DNA of 64,000 bases, taken from assembly GCF_003367505.1 (NCBI RefSeq), contig NZ_PXXX01000015.1, positions 62,001-126,000 on the forward strand. Direction: 5' to 3'. The number at the start of each line of letters is the position of its first letter. Positions within the stretch are counted from its first letter, which is position 1. This DNA comes from Lysinibacillus capsici (lineage in GTDB: Bacteria > Bacillota > Bacilli > Bacillales_A > Planococcaceae). Below the pieces are notes generated by a model that did not search any database, had not been told where the DNA came from, and saw only the letters and a list, made by a program, of their open reading frames with translations. This document shows, in pieces, positions 1-9,487 of this stretch. Both the position numbers and the translations under genes were made by a program.

Positions 1-120
1 AAAAAGGGTGAATCGTTTCAAAGAAGCGGATACCCGCTCTAAAAAGAGATGAAGGTCGCTCCACAGAACCAAAAACCCTTTCTCCAAATTAAAGAAATCC
101 CGCTCAAAAAAGTGTTCCCT
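1..120 (-). repeat. ~21-23 bp periodic repeat array (degenerate)
   Basis: Read on the minus strand, this stretch breaks into units headed by GAGC or GAGA. Their plus-strand complements (GCTC/TCTC) end near 39, 61, 84 and 105, a step of 21-23 bp. The units are T-rich in the second half. The heptamer GCGGATA at 26-32 also heads units in the arrays at 29.2 kb and 50.7 kb, so this may be a diverged relative. No convincing gene was seen in the first 359 bases. The remainder of the stretch (120-359) is AT-rich leader of the next gene. Confidence 0.45.
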
Positions 121-359
121 CTTCCAAACTATAATTATCTAACCACCTGAAAATCAAAAACAATACTCTCTTGCATTCGATGAATTGATCGAAAAATCGT
201 GTAAAACAGAAAAAAATGTTGTTTTCTAGTGTTTTATTGCTAAACAAAAAGTTAAAGGCGTTCTTTGAATCATTAACATATTGTCTAGTTTCATAGAGAA
301 AGGACAATGTTAAAATAACATAAATTCAGAATATTCTTTAAAAATAGGAGGTCCTTTGC

Positions 360-1592
360 ATGACAGTAACTAGTTTAAAGACAACAAAATCGTATGTGCG
401 AGATCGTGAGACGGTCATTGCCTTAACACAGAAGCTCGTGCGCATTGAAAGCGTTTACCGTGAGAACGATCCGAAGGGCAATGAGCAAGAGGTGGCAACT
501 TTTGTAGCGGCGTATTTACGAGATATTGGCATCGAGACGCATATCGAGGAGGTTGTGCCAGGGCGACCAAATGTCATTGGTATTATTGATTCGGGCAAGC
601 CTGGGAAAACATTACTTTTCGAAGGACATACGGATGTGGTGACAGAGGGCAATCGAGAGGCTTGGGCCTATGATCCATTTGGAGCAGAAATTGTAGATGG
701 GCGTATGTATGGCAGGGGAACGAATGATACAAAAGGGAATCTTGCTTGTATGATTACAGCTTGTCAGTCATTGCTACTAGATCAAGAGGCGTTTACGGGC
801 AAAATTATTTTATGTATTCCATGTGATGAAGAAGGGCTTATGCTAGGCATTAAGCATTTTATTAAGAATGGCTGGGCCGATGGTGTGGATGGTGCGATTA
901 TCTGTGAGCCACAGGAAAATAATGTGTGTATTGCACAACGCGGGGCTATTCGTTTACAGGTAGATATTTTCGGTAAAATGGCGCATGGTGCGATTTCGTG
1001 GAGTGGCATTAATCCTAACTGGCGTATGGCACGTTTCATCGTAGAGCTTGAAAAATTGGAAAAAGAGGAGCAAGCACGATTAGGGCGTGATCCAATGCTG
1101 AATTGGCCATCTATTACACCAACGATTTTACGAGCGCCTGTAAAGGGAGATGCACAAATCAATGTCATTCCTGATCACTGTATGACAACACTCGATATTC
1201 GCACGGTGCCTGCGCAGGACCATGATGAACTACTGGGCAAGATTGAAGCGATTATTAAACGATTACAAGCAGATGATCCTGATTTCAAAGTAGAACTGAC
1301 GGTTCTTGATAACCGACCTGCAACAGCAACAGCGAAGGAAGACCCTGTTGTACAGGCAATATATGAGGCTGTGGCAGAGGTAACAGAGAAGGAACCAAAA
1401 TATAACGGTGTTCCAGGTGCGACAGATGGGACGTTTCTTCATGTGCATGGTATTCCAATTGTAACGGTTGGAGCAGGAGATCGAGAAATTCCTCATCAAA
1501 TCAATGAGTATGTGGACATTGAAGAATTGGCAGAAACAACGGCCATTTACCGTTTAGCAGCATTAAAATTTTTGGCGGGTGATGCACAATGA
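360..1592 (+). CDS. M20-family metallopeptidase (ArgE/DapE-type deacylase)
   Basis: A 410-residue di-zinc amidohydrolase of the ArgE/DapE/CPG2 group, which removes acyl groups from amino acids or cleaves dipeptide-like amides in the cytoplasm. Visible signatures are GHTDVV with metal ligand His90, the bridging Asp123 in GRGTNDTKG, the catalytic CDEEG (Glu157/158), an ICEPQ segment and a late GATDGTFLH. The middle portion fits the dimerisation lid. The ATG follows AGGAGG by 8 bases. It is the first gene of a long operon and overlaps the next by four bases (ATGA). The true substrate cannot be read from sequence; operon context suggests an N-acyl or dipeptide intermediate rather than arginine or lysine synthesis. 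Confidence 0.88.
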   Translation: MTVTSLKTTKSYVRDRETVIALTQKLVRIESVYRENDPKGNEQEVATFVAAYLRDIGIETHIEEVVPGRPNVIGIIDSGKPGKTLLFEGHTDVVTEGNREAWAYDPFGAEIVDGRMYGRGTNDTKGNLACMITACQSLLLDQEAFTGKIILCIPCDEEGLMLGIKHFIKNGWADGVDGAIICEPQENNVCIAQRGAIRLQVDIFGKMAHGAISWSGINPNWRMARFIVELEKLEKEEQARLGRDPMLNWPSITPTILRAPVKGDAQINVIPDHCMTTLDIRTVPAQDHDELLGKIEAIIKRLQADDPDFKVELTVLDNRPATATAKEDPVVQAIYEAVAEVTEKEPKYNGVPGATDGTFLHVHGIPIVTVGAGDREIPHQINEYVDIEELAETTAIYRLAALKFLAGDAQ

Positions 1593-2677
1593 CAGCTTTC
1601 AAAATAGCAGTAATACCAGGAGATGGCATAGGAAAAGAGGTTATGCAGGAAGCGTTAAAAGTTTTAAATTGTTTGCAAGAACAACATAGCTCCTTACAAA
1701 TTGAAACAACCATCTTTCCTTGGAGCTCCGATTACTACGTGCAGCATGGCTGTATGATGCCTAATGATGCACTGGCAACACTTCAAACATATGATGCGAT
1801 TTTATTTGGAGCTATTGGCGATGCTCGTGTGCCTGATGATGTTACCGTTTGGGAATTAATTATGCCCATTCGAAAGCATTTCCAGCAATATGTGAATTTC
1901 CGTCCTATTAAATCACTACCTGGGATAGCGTCGCCCTTGGCTAACGGCAAAAAAATTGACTTTGTGATCTTCCGTGAAAATGCAGAGGGTGAATATTCGG
2001 ACAGCGGTGGTCGACTGTACCAACAGCAGCCGCAGGAAATGACGATTCAAAATACAATCATGACGCGCATTGGGATTGAAAAAATTGTCCATGCTGCCTG
2101 CGATTATGCGAAGCAACACGGTAAAACCAAAATAACAAGTGCGACAAAATCGAATGCCATTATTCATTCGATGAAATTCTGGGACGAGCATACAAGCAAA
2201 ACGGTGAAGCAAAGTTCACCAGCACTACAGCTCGAATCCATTTATATCGATGCACTCGTCGCCTATTTCGTAGAACGACCACAGAATTTTGAAGTGGTAG
2301 TAGCGTCCAATTTGTTTGGCGATATTTTATCCGATTTAGGCTCTGCTATTGTCGGAGGACTTGGTCTATCACCATCAGCCAACCTGAACCCCGAAAAGGA
2401 TTTTCCATCGATGTTTGAGCCTGTTCATGGCTCAGCACCAGATATTGCAGGCAAGGGCATTGCCAATCCAATCGCTCAAATTTGGTCGCTTGCCTTACTG
2501 CTTGGCCATCAAGGCAGACCAGATTTAGAACAGCTCATTGTTAAAGCCATTACAGCTGTGCTGCAAGAAGGCGTTGTGAAAACAGCAGATATTGGTGGAC
2601 AAGCGACAACAGCACAAATGGGCGATGCGATTTGTCAGGAAATTATTAATAGAACTTTAACAGCAGGAGGTGTTTAG
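1589..2677 (+). CDS. Isocitrate/isopropylmalate-type dehydrogenase (tartrate/D-malate DH-like)
   Basis: A 362-residue beta-decarboxylating dehydrogenase, family of isopropylmalate dehydrogenase, TtuC and DmlA, expected to oxidise and decarboxylate a 2-hydroxy acid with NAD and Mg. It opens with the family start (AVIPGDGIG). It carries FRENAEGEYSD, a tyrosine-lysine region (TKSNAI), the metal aspartates in NLFGDILSD, and the nucleotide loop EPVHGSAPDIAGKGIANP. FRENAEGEYSD is closer to tartrate/D-malate dehydrogenases than to LeuB (inference from memory of the family). The ATG overlaps the stop of the M20 gene, implying translational coupling. Sitting in a catabolic operon, it is unlikely to be the leucine enzyme. 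Confidence 0.85.
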   Translation: MTAFKIAVIPGDGIGKEVMQEALKVLNCLQEQHSSLQIETTIFPWSSDYYVQHGCMMPNDALATLQTYDAILFGAIGDARVPDDVTVWELIMPIRKHFQQYVNFRPIKSLPGIASPLANGKKIDFVIFRENAEGEYSDSGGRLYQQQPQEMTIQNTIMTRIGIEKIVHAACDYAKQHGKTKITSATKSNAIIHSMKFWDEHTSKTVKQSSPALQLESIYIDALVAYFVERPQNFEVVVASNLFGDILSDLGSAIVGGLGLSPSANLNPEKDFPSMFEPVHGSAPDIAGKGIANPIAQIWSLALLLGHQGRPDLEQLIVKAITAVLQEGVVKTADIGGQATTAQMGDAICQEIINRTLTAGGV

Positions 2678-2678
2678 C

Positions 2679-3425
2679 ATGGCAGTTGAGCAACAGGTGA
2701 TTGTGGTTACTGGTGCGGGAGGCGGTATGGGAAAGGCCATTATTCACGAGCAATTAAAGCTGGGCAATCGAGTTATTGGACTTGATCTATCCATAGATGC
2801 CTTATCAGATATTGCACAGGATGCCCTTCAATGCTTTGAAGTCAATGTGTTACAGGAGGAACGTGTGCAAGACATCTGCCAGCAGGTTTTTGATAAGTAT
2901 GGCAGAATAGATGGTCTTGTTAATGCACTGGGAATTGCCCAGTCAGCTACGCCGATTGAAGAGGTCACAATGGATGAATGGAATCGTTTAATGGATGTTA
3001 ATGTGAAAAGTTTATTTATCACGACAAAGGCAGTTGTACCTTTTATGAAAAAACAGCAAAGGGGTTCTATTATTACAATTGCCTCGATTTCAGCAGTGCG
3101 ACCAAGACCGGGCTTACAGGCTTATATTGCATCGAAGGGTGCAGCAGAGAGCTTTACGAGAGGACTAGCAATTGAACTAGCATCTAGTCAAATTCGGGTT
3201 AATACGATTCATCCAGGACCAGCAGACACACAAATGCTTGGTCAATTTGCCGCACAGGGTGCAGACGTAGAGCAGACGAAGCAAAGTGTCTTTGTGCAAT
3301 CTGTGCCATTAGGACGATTAGTGAAGCCAGCAGATATAGCAGGAGCTGTTAGTTATTTACTATCAGATGCAGCAAGTATGGTCACAGGAACGACATTACA
3401 TGTAGATGGTGGCCGTGGATTATAG
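2679..3425 (+). CDS. SDR-family oxidoreductase
   Basis: A 248-residue classical short-chain dehydrogenase/reductase. The cofactor glycine motif is VTGAGGGMGKA, followed by VNALGIA in place of the usual NNAG, a catalytic Ser in ITIASISA, and the YIASKGA active-site Tyr/Lys. PGPADTQM and the C-terminal VTGTTLHVDGGRG match FabG-like members. I place the start at 2679 because AGGAGG lies eight bases upstream; an in-frame start nine bases earlier would sit on the ribosome site. The preceding stop is at 2675-2677, so the genes are one base apart. Likely oxidises or reduces a hydroxy/keto intermediate of the pathway encoded by this operon. Confidence 0.87.
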   Translation: MAVEQQVIVVTGAGGGMGKAIIHEQLKLGNRVIGLDLSIDALSDIAQDALQCFEVNVLQEERVQDICQQVFDKYGRIDGLVNALGIAQSATPIEEVTMDEWNRLMDVNVKSLFITTKAVVPFMKKQQRGSIITIASISAVRPRPGLQAYIASKGAAESFTRGLAIELASSQIRVNTIHPGPADTQMLGQFAAQGADVEQTKQSVFVQSVPLGRLVKPADIAGAVSYLLSDAASMVTGTTLHVDGGRGL

Positions 3426-3435
3426 GAGGGGTACA

Positions 3436-4890
3436 ATGAAAAAAATTCCTATGTTGATAGATGGTGAGTGGGTTCACGGTGATGCTCAGACATACCTCGA
3501 TGTTAAGAATCCCTCAACGGGTGAAGTGATTGCACAAATTAGCAACGCGAGTAAAGAACATATAGAAGAGGCAGTACGTGCAGCCCGTGTAGCCTTTGAA
3601 CGTGAGGACTGGCGTCAATGGAAAGCCTATGAACGTGGGCAGTTATTGATCGAATTTGCTCATTATATTCGTAAGCATGCAGAGGAATGGAGTTTGCTAG
3701 AATGTCGGGATGTAGGAAAGCCCTTATCACAGGCAAGAGCAGATATTGAAGCAGCGGCACGCTATTTTGAATTTTATGGTGGTGCAGCGGATAAGGTGAT
3801 GGGAGATACAATTCCGATTGAGGATGGACTTTTAAATGCAGTAGTGCTAGAGCCAGTGGGCATTACGGTACATATTGTGCCATGGAATTATCCGATTCAA
3901 ATTACGGCAAGAAGTGTAGCAGCCGCTATAGCAACTGGTAATGCAGTCATTGTGAAAAGTGCGGAGGATACACCGCTAACAACACATGCCATTGCAGAAT
4001 GGTTCGCCGATAAGTTGCCGAAAGGGATTTTCCAGCATATTACGGGCTTGGGACGAGAAGTTGGTCCTTATTTAACTTCACATCCCGATATTAATCATAT
4101 TACGTTTACAGGTTCTGTTCCCACAGGAATTGCGGTGATGAAGGCGGCTGCTGAAAATGTTGTGCCTGTGACATTAGAGCTTGGTGGTAAATCTCCTAAT
4201 ATTGTTTTTGCGGATGCTAACATGGAGCAGGCATTAGAGGGAGTTGTACGTGCGATTATTCAAAATGCTGGTCAAACTTGTTCAGCAGGGGCACGTTTAC
4301 TCATTGAGGAACGAATAAAAGAGTCCTTTATTTCCCGATTAGCCCAAAGGTTCCAAGTGATCCAAGTAGGACCAGGTGAGGCAGATATGGAGATGGGACC
4401 GTTACTGAATGAACAACAATATACAAAAATCACTGCATTATTACAGCAAGCAAAGGTAGATGGCTATGTTGTGACGGGTGGGGAACCATTGACATTGGCA
4501 GGCTATGAGAACGGCTTTTATGTTCAGCCAACTATACTTGATGGTGTTGATCCAAATGATCCATTAGCTCAGGAGGAAATTTTCGGTCCAGTGTTAACCG
4601 TCTTGACATTTTCGACTGTAGAGGAGGCCATCGCATTAGCCAATAGTACGGACTATGGCCTAGTGGCGGGCATTTGGTCACAAAATATCGATACGGCTCA
4701 CTATGTGGCAAGTCGTGTGCAGGCGGGACAAATATTTGTCAATAATTATGGGGCTGCTGGAGGCATTCAAATGCCATTTGGAGGCTATAAAAAAAGCGGA
4801 ATTGGTCGAGAGAAGGGCTTTGTTGCACTGCGAAACTATACGCAAATGAAAAATATCGCTATACGCTATGCACCACCTAATCAACACTGA
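3436..4890 (+). CDS. Aldehyde dehydrogenase (NAD(P)-dependent)
   Basis: A 484-residue ALDH-superfamily enzyme that oxidises an aldehyde or semialdehyde to the acid. Seen in order: IVPWNYPIQI (cofactor site), TFTGSVPTG, the general-base glutamate in ELGGKSPNIVF, the catalytic cysteine in GQTCSAG, EEIFGPVL, and a C-terminal MPFGGYKKSGIGREKG. These match betaine/aminobutyraldehyde-type ALDHs. The start is taken at the ATG after AGGAGGGG (3425-3432), giving a typical length. The divergent class III aminotransferase of the cluster would yield an aldehyde from an omega- or beta-amino acid, which this enzyme could remove. Confidence 0.9.
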   Translation: MKKIPMLIDGEWVHGDAQTYLDVKNPSTGEVIAQISNASKEHIEEAVRAARVAFEREDWRQWKAYERGQLLIEFAHYIRKHAEEWSLLECRDVGKPLSQARADIEAAARYFEFYGGAADKVMGDTIPIEDGLLNAVVLEPVGITVHIVPWNYPIQITARSVAAAIATGNAVIVKSAEDTPLTTHAIAEWFADKLPKGIFQHITGLGREVGPYLTSHPDINHITFTGSVPTGIAVMKAAAENVVPVTLELGGKSPNIVFADANMEQALEGVVRAIIQNAGQTCSAGARLLIEERIKESFISRLAQRFQVIQVGPGEADMEMGPLLNEQQYTKITALLQQAKVDGYVVTGGEPLTLAGYENGFYVQPTILDGVDPNDPLAQEEIFGPVLTVLTFSTVEEAIALANSTDYGLVAGIWSQNIDTAHYVASRVQAGQIFVNNYGAAGGIQMPFGGYKKSGIGREKGFVALRNYTQMKNIAIRYAPPNQH

Positions 4891-4905
4891 GATGGAGGGA
4901 CGCAT

Positions 4906-5940
4906 ATGGAACAGCCAAAAGAAAAAGATGTGCTTTTAGAGGTCAATCACTTATCAATTAAATTCCATTTAAAAAATGGCAAAGAGGCAAAAGTTGTGGA
5001 AGATGTGAATTTTACTATTCATAAAGGAGAAACCGTTGCACTGGTTGGTGAATCGGGAAGTGGCAAAAGTATTACATCCTTAGCCATTATGCGGTTGCTG
5101 CCTATACCTCCAGGAGAAATTACGTCAGGTTCTATCACTTTAAACGGTAAAAATCTACTTACCTATAAAAATAAAGAAATGAGCCGTATACGAGGCAATG
5201 AAATTAGTATGATTTTTCAAGAGCCCATGACCTCTTTAGATCCCGTTTTTACGATTGGCAATCAAATGATTGAAGGCATACGAAGACACCAAAGGGTATC
5301 GAAAAAAGAGGCATGGAATAAAGCGCTACAGCTATTAAAAGAAGTCGGGATTGCGAATGCAGAAAAGGTCATCGCTGAATATCCTCACCAACTCTCAGGC
5401 GGGATGCGACAACGAGTTATGATTGCCATCGCAATGTCGAATAATCCGCAGCTATTGATTGCGGATGAGCCAACTACTGCACTTGATGTCACGGTTCAGG
5501 CACAGATTTTAAAGCTGATGCTAAAAATGAAGGAAGAGCATCGATCAGCCATTTTATTCATTACCCATGATATGAGCGTTGTTGCAGAGACAGCTGACCG
5601 CGTTATGGTGATGTATGCGGGACAGATTGTCGAGGAGGCTCCAGTAAGAGAGCTCTTTTTAAATCCACAGCATCCTTATACCACAGCGCTTTTAAAGACG
5701 ATGCCAAGCCTTGAAACAGATGTCAAAAGGCTACCATCGATTCCTGGTACTGTGCCACCTGCGTATGCATTACCTGACGGCTGTCGCTTTGCGCCACGCT
5801 GTCCCCATGCGCTGGCACATTGTCATCAGGAGCAACCTGCTGTTCATCACATTCAGGAGGCACATAAGGTACGCTGTCATTTATTCACGGAGAAAGGAGA
5901 GCTGGCTCATGACAGAGAAAGAAGTTTTGCTGGAAATTAA
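4906..5940 (+). CDS. Dipeptide/oligopeptide ABC transporter ATP-binding protein (DppD/OppD type)
   Basis: A 344-residue ATPase subunit of a peptide/nickel-type importer. Motifs are Walker [10 protein letters not shown]-loop [10 protein letters not shown], signature LSGGMRQR, Walker [13 protein letters not shown] and the switch HD in ITHDMS. The C-terminal oligo_HPY region carries the cysteine cluster [14 protein letters not shown] typical of the DppD/OppD pair. It energises uptake together with the next ATPase and the two permeases downstream. Fifteen bases separate it from the ALDH gene and its 3' end overlaps the following gene by 32 bases. Confidence 0.93.
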   Translation: MEQPKEKDVLLEVNHLSIKFHLKNGKEAKVVEDVNFTIHKGETVALVGESGSGKSITSLAIMRLLPIPPGEITSGSITLNGKNLLTYKNKEMSRIRGNEISMIFQEPMTSLDPVFTIGNQMIEGIRRHQRVSKKEAWNKALQLLKEVGIANAEKVIAEYPHQLSGGMRQRVMIAIAMSNNPQLLIADEPTTALDVTVQAQILKLMLKMKEEHRSAILFITHDMSVVAETADRVMVMYAGQIVEEAPVRELFLNPQHPYTTALLKTMPSLETDVKRLPSIPGTVPPAYALPDGCRFAPRCPHALAHCHQEQPAVHHIQEAHKVRCHLFTEKGELAHDRERSFAGN

Positions 5941-6922
5941 TCATTTAAAAGCCTACTTTCCTGTGAAGCGTAAATCGATGAAGGAAGAGAAAAAGGTCAT
6001 AAAAGCGGTTGATGATATTTCGATTGAGATTTATAGAGGGGAAACACTTGGAATTGTTGGTGAATCAGGCTCAGGAAAATCCACCTTTGGGCGAACAATT
6101 TTAAAGCTCGTTGAACCAACAGCAGGCGAAGTGCTATATAAAGGACAACCCATCCAGCATTTAAAGGGGAATAAGCTACAAAGTTACCGCAATCAAATGC
6201 AAATGATTTTTCAAGATCCCTTTGCCTCTCTCAATCCTCGGATGCGAATCGGTTCTATAATCGAAGAGCCGATGAAGCTACAATTAACCTTGACGAAGGA
6301 GCAACGCAAAGAGCGTGTGAAGGAGCTATTACAAAAGGTAGGGCTACCTGAGGATGCCATGCATAAATTTCCACATGAATTTTCTGGTGGGCAGCGGCAG
6401 CGTATTGGGATTGCACGGGCATTAGCGATTCATCCAGAATTCATTATAGCCGATGAGCCCGTTTCAGCATTGGATGTGTCGGTGCAATCGCAAGTGCTCA
6501 ATCTCATGATGGATTTACAGGATGAATTTCAATTAACCTATTTATTTATCTCACATGATTTAAGCGTTGTGAAGCATATTAGTGACCGTGTGGCAGTGCT
6601 GTATTTAGGTAGAGTAGTGGAGATTGGGACAAAGAAGGAGCTATATGCCAATCCGTTGCATCCCTATACACAAGCATTACTATCTGCAATACCAGTTGTT
6701 AATTTTGATGAGCCTAAGCAAGAAATACTTTTACAGGGCGAGTTACCAAGTCCGATGAATCCACCTGTTGGCTGTGTCTTTCATACACGTTGCCCGCATG
6801 TGATGGAAAGATGCCATCAGGAGAGACCGAAGCTTCACAATGAAAATGATCATCAACGAGTAGCCTGTTTTTTATATGATGAAAAATCAGAAAATTATAA
6901 TTATTTAAAAAGTGAGGTGTGA
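5909..6922 (+). CDS. Dipeptide/oligopeptide ABC transporter ATP-binding protein (DppF/OppF type)
   Basis: A 337-residue partner ATPase of the importer. It has Walker [21 protein letters not shown], signature FSGGQRQRIGIARAL, Walker B FIIADEPVSALDVS and ISHDLSVV, plus the C-terminal CVFHTRCPHVMERC cysteine motif. The reading frame is open upstream to 5711, but the ATG at 5909 has AAAGGAGA just before it and gives the usual family start, so the longer frame is a shadow of the preceding gene. The overlap with that gene suggests coupled translation. Confidence 0.92.
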   Translation: MTEKEVLLEINHLKAYFPVKRKSMKEEKKVIKAVDDISIEIYRGETLGIVGESGSGKSTFGRTILKLVEPTAGEVLYKGQPIQHLKGNKLQSYRNQMQMIFQDPFASLNPRMRIGSIIEEPMKLQLTLTKEQRKERVKELLQKVGLPEDAMHKFPHEFSGGQRQRIGIARALAIHPEFIIADEPVSALDVSVQSQVLNLMMDLQDEFQLTYLFISHDLSVVKHISDRVAVLYLGRVVEIGTKKELYANPLHPYTQALLSAIPVVNFDEPKQEILLQGELPSPMNPPVGCVFHTRCPHVMERCHQERPKLHNENDHQRVACFLYDEKSENYNYLKSEV

Positions 6923-6925
6923 AGA

Positions 6926-7897
6926 ATGTTTGGCAATATAACGGATGTGCCAGGTGTTAAGGTAGGACATCGCGAGAACAAGGAGGGCATCACAGGCTGT
7001 ACGGTGCTAGTAGTGGAAAACGGAGCAGTTTGTGGAGTGGATGTTCGAGGCTCTGCACCAGGTACTCGTGAAACAGATGCGTTAGATCCCATCAATGAAA
7101 TTGACCGAGTTCATGCTATTTGTTTAGCTGGGGGTAGTGCGTTTGGGTTAGATGCTGCTACAGGCGTCATGCAATTTTTAGAGGAGCAAGGGATTGGGGT
7201 AGATGCAGGAGTAGCGAAAATACCGATTGTACCAAGTGCTGTACTCTTTGACTTGTTTATCGGTGATCCACATGCACGACCTACAGCACTAATGGGCTAT
7301 GAAGCGGCACAAGCGGCACAAGTTGGCTCATTTCCAAATGGCAATGTAGGCGCGGGCTACGGAGCAACTGTAGGCAAATTAGCTGGTCCAGAATTTGCAA
7401 TGAAGGGTGGGCTTGGTAGTGCTTCCTATGCGGGAAAAGATGGTCTTGTAGCAGGTGCTATCGTGGCTGTCAATGCAGTTGGAGATGTCAAGGACCCTAC
7501 AACGAGGAAAATTTTAGCTGGAGCAAGAGATACGCATTCTGGTCAATGGGTGGATTGCTGTGCCTATTTAGAGCAACATGCACAATCAGAGGCTTTAGCG
7601 GGAACTAATACAACCATTGGTGTTGTGGCAATGAATGCCAAGCTAACGAAGGCTGAGGCTAAAAAGATTGCGCAGCTTACGCAAAATGCCTTAGCACGCA
7701 CGATTTATCCTGTTCATACGATGCTGGATGGCGATACGATTTTTGTGCTTGGTACAGGGGATCAATCCTATGCACTTGATTATTTAGGCCAGCTAGCGAC
7801 AAAGGTGATGGAGGAAGCAATTCTGGCTGGTATTAAAGCCGCTGAACGATTGGCGGATGTTGAGAGTTATACAAGCATTCAAAAGTCAAGCACTTAG
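6926..7897 (+). CDS. P1 family peptidase (DmpA-like aminopeptidase)
   Basis: A 323-residue member of the P1/DmpA family of self-cleaving N-terminal-nucleophile hydrolases (L-aminopeptidase/D-amidase-esterase, beta-peptidyl aminopeptidase). The start TDVPGVKVGH is the family hallmark. GNVGAGYGATVGK and MKGGLGSAS follow; the Ser after GGLG is the likely autoprocessing site and nucleophile. Known members cleave N-terminal residues from peptides, including D- or beta-amino acid amides. Placed between the ATPase and binding-protein genes of a peptide importer, it probably hydrolyses the imported compound. In Bacillus subtilis the dpp operon carries the unrelated D-aminopeptidase DppA, so this may be a functional analogue. 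The start is fixed by GAGGTG upstream. Confidence 0.88.
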   Translation: MFGNITDVPGVKVGHRENKEGITGCTVLVVENGAVCGVDVRGSAPGTRETDALDPINEIDRVHAICLAGGSAFGLDAATGVMQFLEEQGIGVDAGVAKIPIVPSAVLFDLFIGDPHARPTALMGYEAAQAAQVGSFPNGNVGAGYGATVGKLAGPEFAMKGGLGSASYAGKDGLVAGAIVAVNAVGDVKDPTTRKILAGARDTHSGQWVDCCAYLEQHAQSEALAGTNTTIGVVAMNAKLTKAEAKKIAQLTQNALARTIYPVHTMLDGDTIFVLGTGDQSYALDYLGQLATKVMEEAILAGIKAAERLADVESYTSIQKSST

Positions 7898-7914
7898 AAA
7901 AAGGGGGAACAGCC

Positions 7915-9471
7915 ATGCAATGGAAAAAAAGCGGATTGATACTACTAACAGTGTTAATGGCAATCGTTATGGCAGCGTGTTCAAGTGATGGAGAGAAAAC
8001 GACGACTACTTCAGGTACTACAGATGGTCAAGCGGCAACAGATGCTCCACAGGAAATTGTTGTACGTGTGAATGATGATCCAGATTTTTTAGATCCACAT
8101 AAAGCTACAGCGTCCATTTCTTATCAAATGATTCTAAATATCTTTGAGGGGCTAATGGCTCCTGAAACGGATGGCTCCTTAAAGGAGGGACTTGCTGAAA
8201 GCTATGAAATTTCTGAGAACGGCTTAACCTATACGTTTAAAATTCGCCAAGGTGTGAAGTTTCATAATGGTGATGATTTAACGATGGAGGATATTCAATA
8301 TTCCTTTGACCGTTTAATGGGGAAAAATGGTGGGGAAAAAATGTCCAATAGCTTTGATAATGTAGCATCTACAGAGGCGCCTGATGCAAGTACATTTGTG
8401 ATTAAGCTAAAAGAGCCAAATTCAAATTTCTTGTATTCATTAACAGGCAGACAATCAGCTATTATTCCAAAGAGCAATGATGGGAAGCATAATGAAAATC
8501 CAATTGGTACAGGTCCATTTGCCTTTGTGAAATATGCACCAGGTACAAATTTAGAGCTTAAGAAAAATGAACAGTATTGGCAAGAAGGATTACCTTATTT
8601 GAATAAAGTAACCTTTGCCTTCCAATCAGATGATCAGGCAGCCATTATGAGCTTAATGGCAAACGAAGTTGATTTAACGAGTGTTCCTTGGCACCGTGTG
8701 AGCGAGGTAGAGGGAAGCTATAATTTATCACACCAAAATAATAACTCTTCTCTTATTGTTACATTTAACGAAACAAAGGCACCATTTGACAATGTGAAGG
8801 TTCGTCAAGCAATCAATTACGCAATTAGTAAAGCCGATATTATTGACTCTGTGTTTGCAGGCTATGCTGTGCCACTTGGCTCTAATATGAGTCCAGCGAT
8901 GGGCGATTTCCAAAAGAAGGGCTTAGAAAGCATGTATGAGCGAGATGTGGAAAAAGCGAAGGCGTTATTAGCAGAAGCAGGATATCCGGATGGCTTTAAA
9001 ACAAAAATTACAGTGTCTTCACACAATGATATTTACTCAAATATTGCACAAATTGTCGTAGCTAATCTACAAGAAATCGGAATTGATGTAGAAATTGAAG
9101 TAGTGGAATGGGGAATTTGGCTAGATCGCGTTTACTTTGGTCGTGACTATGCAATGACAACGATTGACTTAACAGGTCGTGCATCTGCTTTTGAAGTGTT
9201 GAATGATTACATTTCTACAAACGATAGTGAAAACTTCTTCTTATTTAAAAATGAAGAATACGACAAAATTATGGCTGATGTTTTAAAGGAAACCGACCAA
9301 GCCAAGCAAATAGAGTACTATCATCGTGCACAGGAAATATTAGCTGAGCAGGCAACAGCAGTGTATATTGCGGATTATCAAATCGTTTGGGGATCTGACA
9401 AACAGGTGACGGGGCTCAAGAGCTATCCATTCTGGTTCCACGATATGTCAGAGGTCAAGTTTTCAAACTAG
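7915..9471 (+). CDS. Peptide ABC transporter substrate-binding lipoprotein (DppE/OppA type)
   Basis: A 518-residue SBP_bac_5-family extracellular binding protein. Residues 1-22 form a lipoprotein signal peptide ending in the lipobox VMAAC, then a Ser/Thr-rich linker. The family patterns DPHKATASISYQMILNIFEG, LAESYEISENGLTYTFKIR, NPIGTGPF and VRQAINYAIS are visible. It captures the substrate outside the membrane and hands it to the permeases encoded next. Start ATG follows AAAGGGGG. Ligand identity is not readable, but peptides or similar compounds are expected. Confidence 0.93.
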   Translation: MQWKKSGLILLTVLMAIVMAACSSDGEKTTTTSGTTDGQAATDAPQEIVVRVNDDPDFLDPHKATASISYQMILNIFEGLMAPETDGSLKEGLAESYEISENGLTYTFKIRQGVKFHNGDDLTMEDIQYSFDRLMGKNGGEKMSNSFDNVASTEAPDASTFVIKLKEPNSNFLYSLTGRQSAIIPKSNDGKHNENPIGTGPFAFVKYAPGTNLELKKNEQYWQEGLPYLNKVTFAFQSDDQAAIMSLMANEVDLTSVPWHRVSEVEGSYNLSHQNNNSSLIVTFNETKAPFDNVKVRQAINYAISKADIIDSVFAGYAVPLGSNMSPAMGDFQKKGLESMYERDVEKAKALLAEAGYPDGFKTKITVSSHNDIYSNIAQIVVANLQEIGIDVEIEVVEWGIWLDRVYFGRDYAMTTIDLTGRASAFEVLNDYISTNDSENFFLFKNEEYDKIMADVLKETDQAKQIEYYHRAQEILAEQATAVYIADYQIVWGSDKQVTGLKSYPFWFHDMSEVKFSN

Positions 9472-9487
9472 AAAGGGATGAGTGCTT

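Noticed and set aside
104..307. Minus-strand 67-codon open frame at the window start
   Set aside because: No ribosome site, low-complexity Phe-rich translation, and it overlaps the periodic array and the promoter region of the first operon.
5711..5908. Longer N-terminus of the DppF-type ATPase
   Set aside because: The extra 66 residues are a frame-shifted copy of DppD coding sequence, without similarity to OppF; the ATG at 5909 has its own ribosome site.
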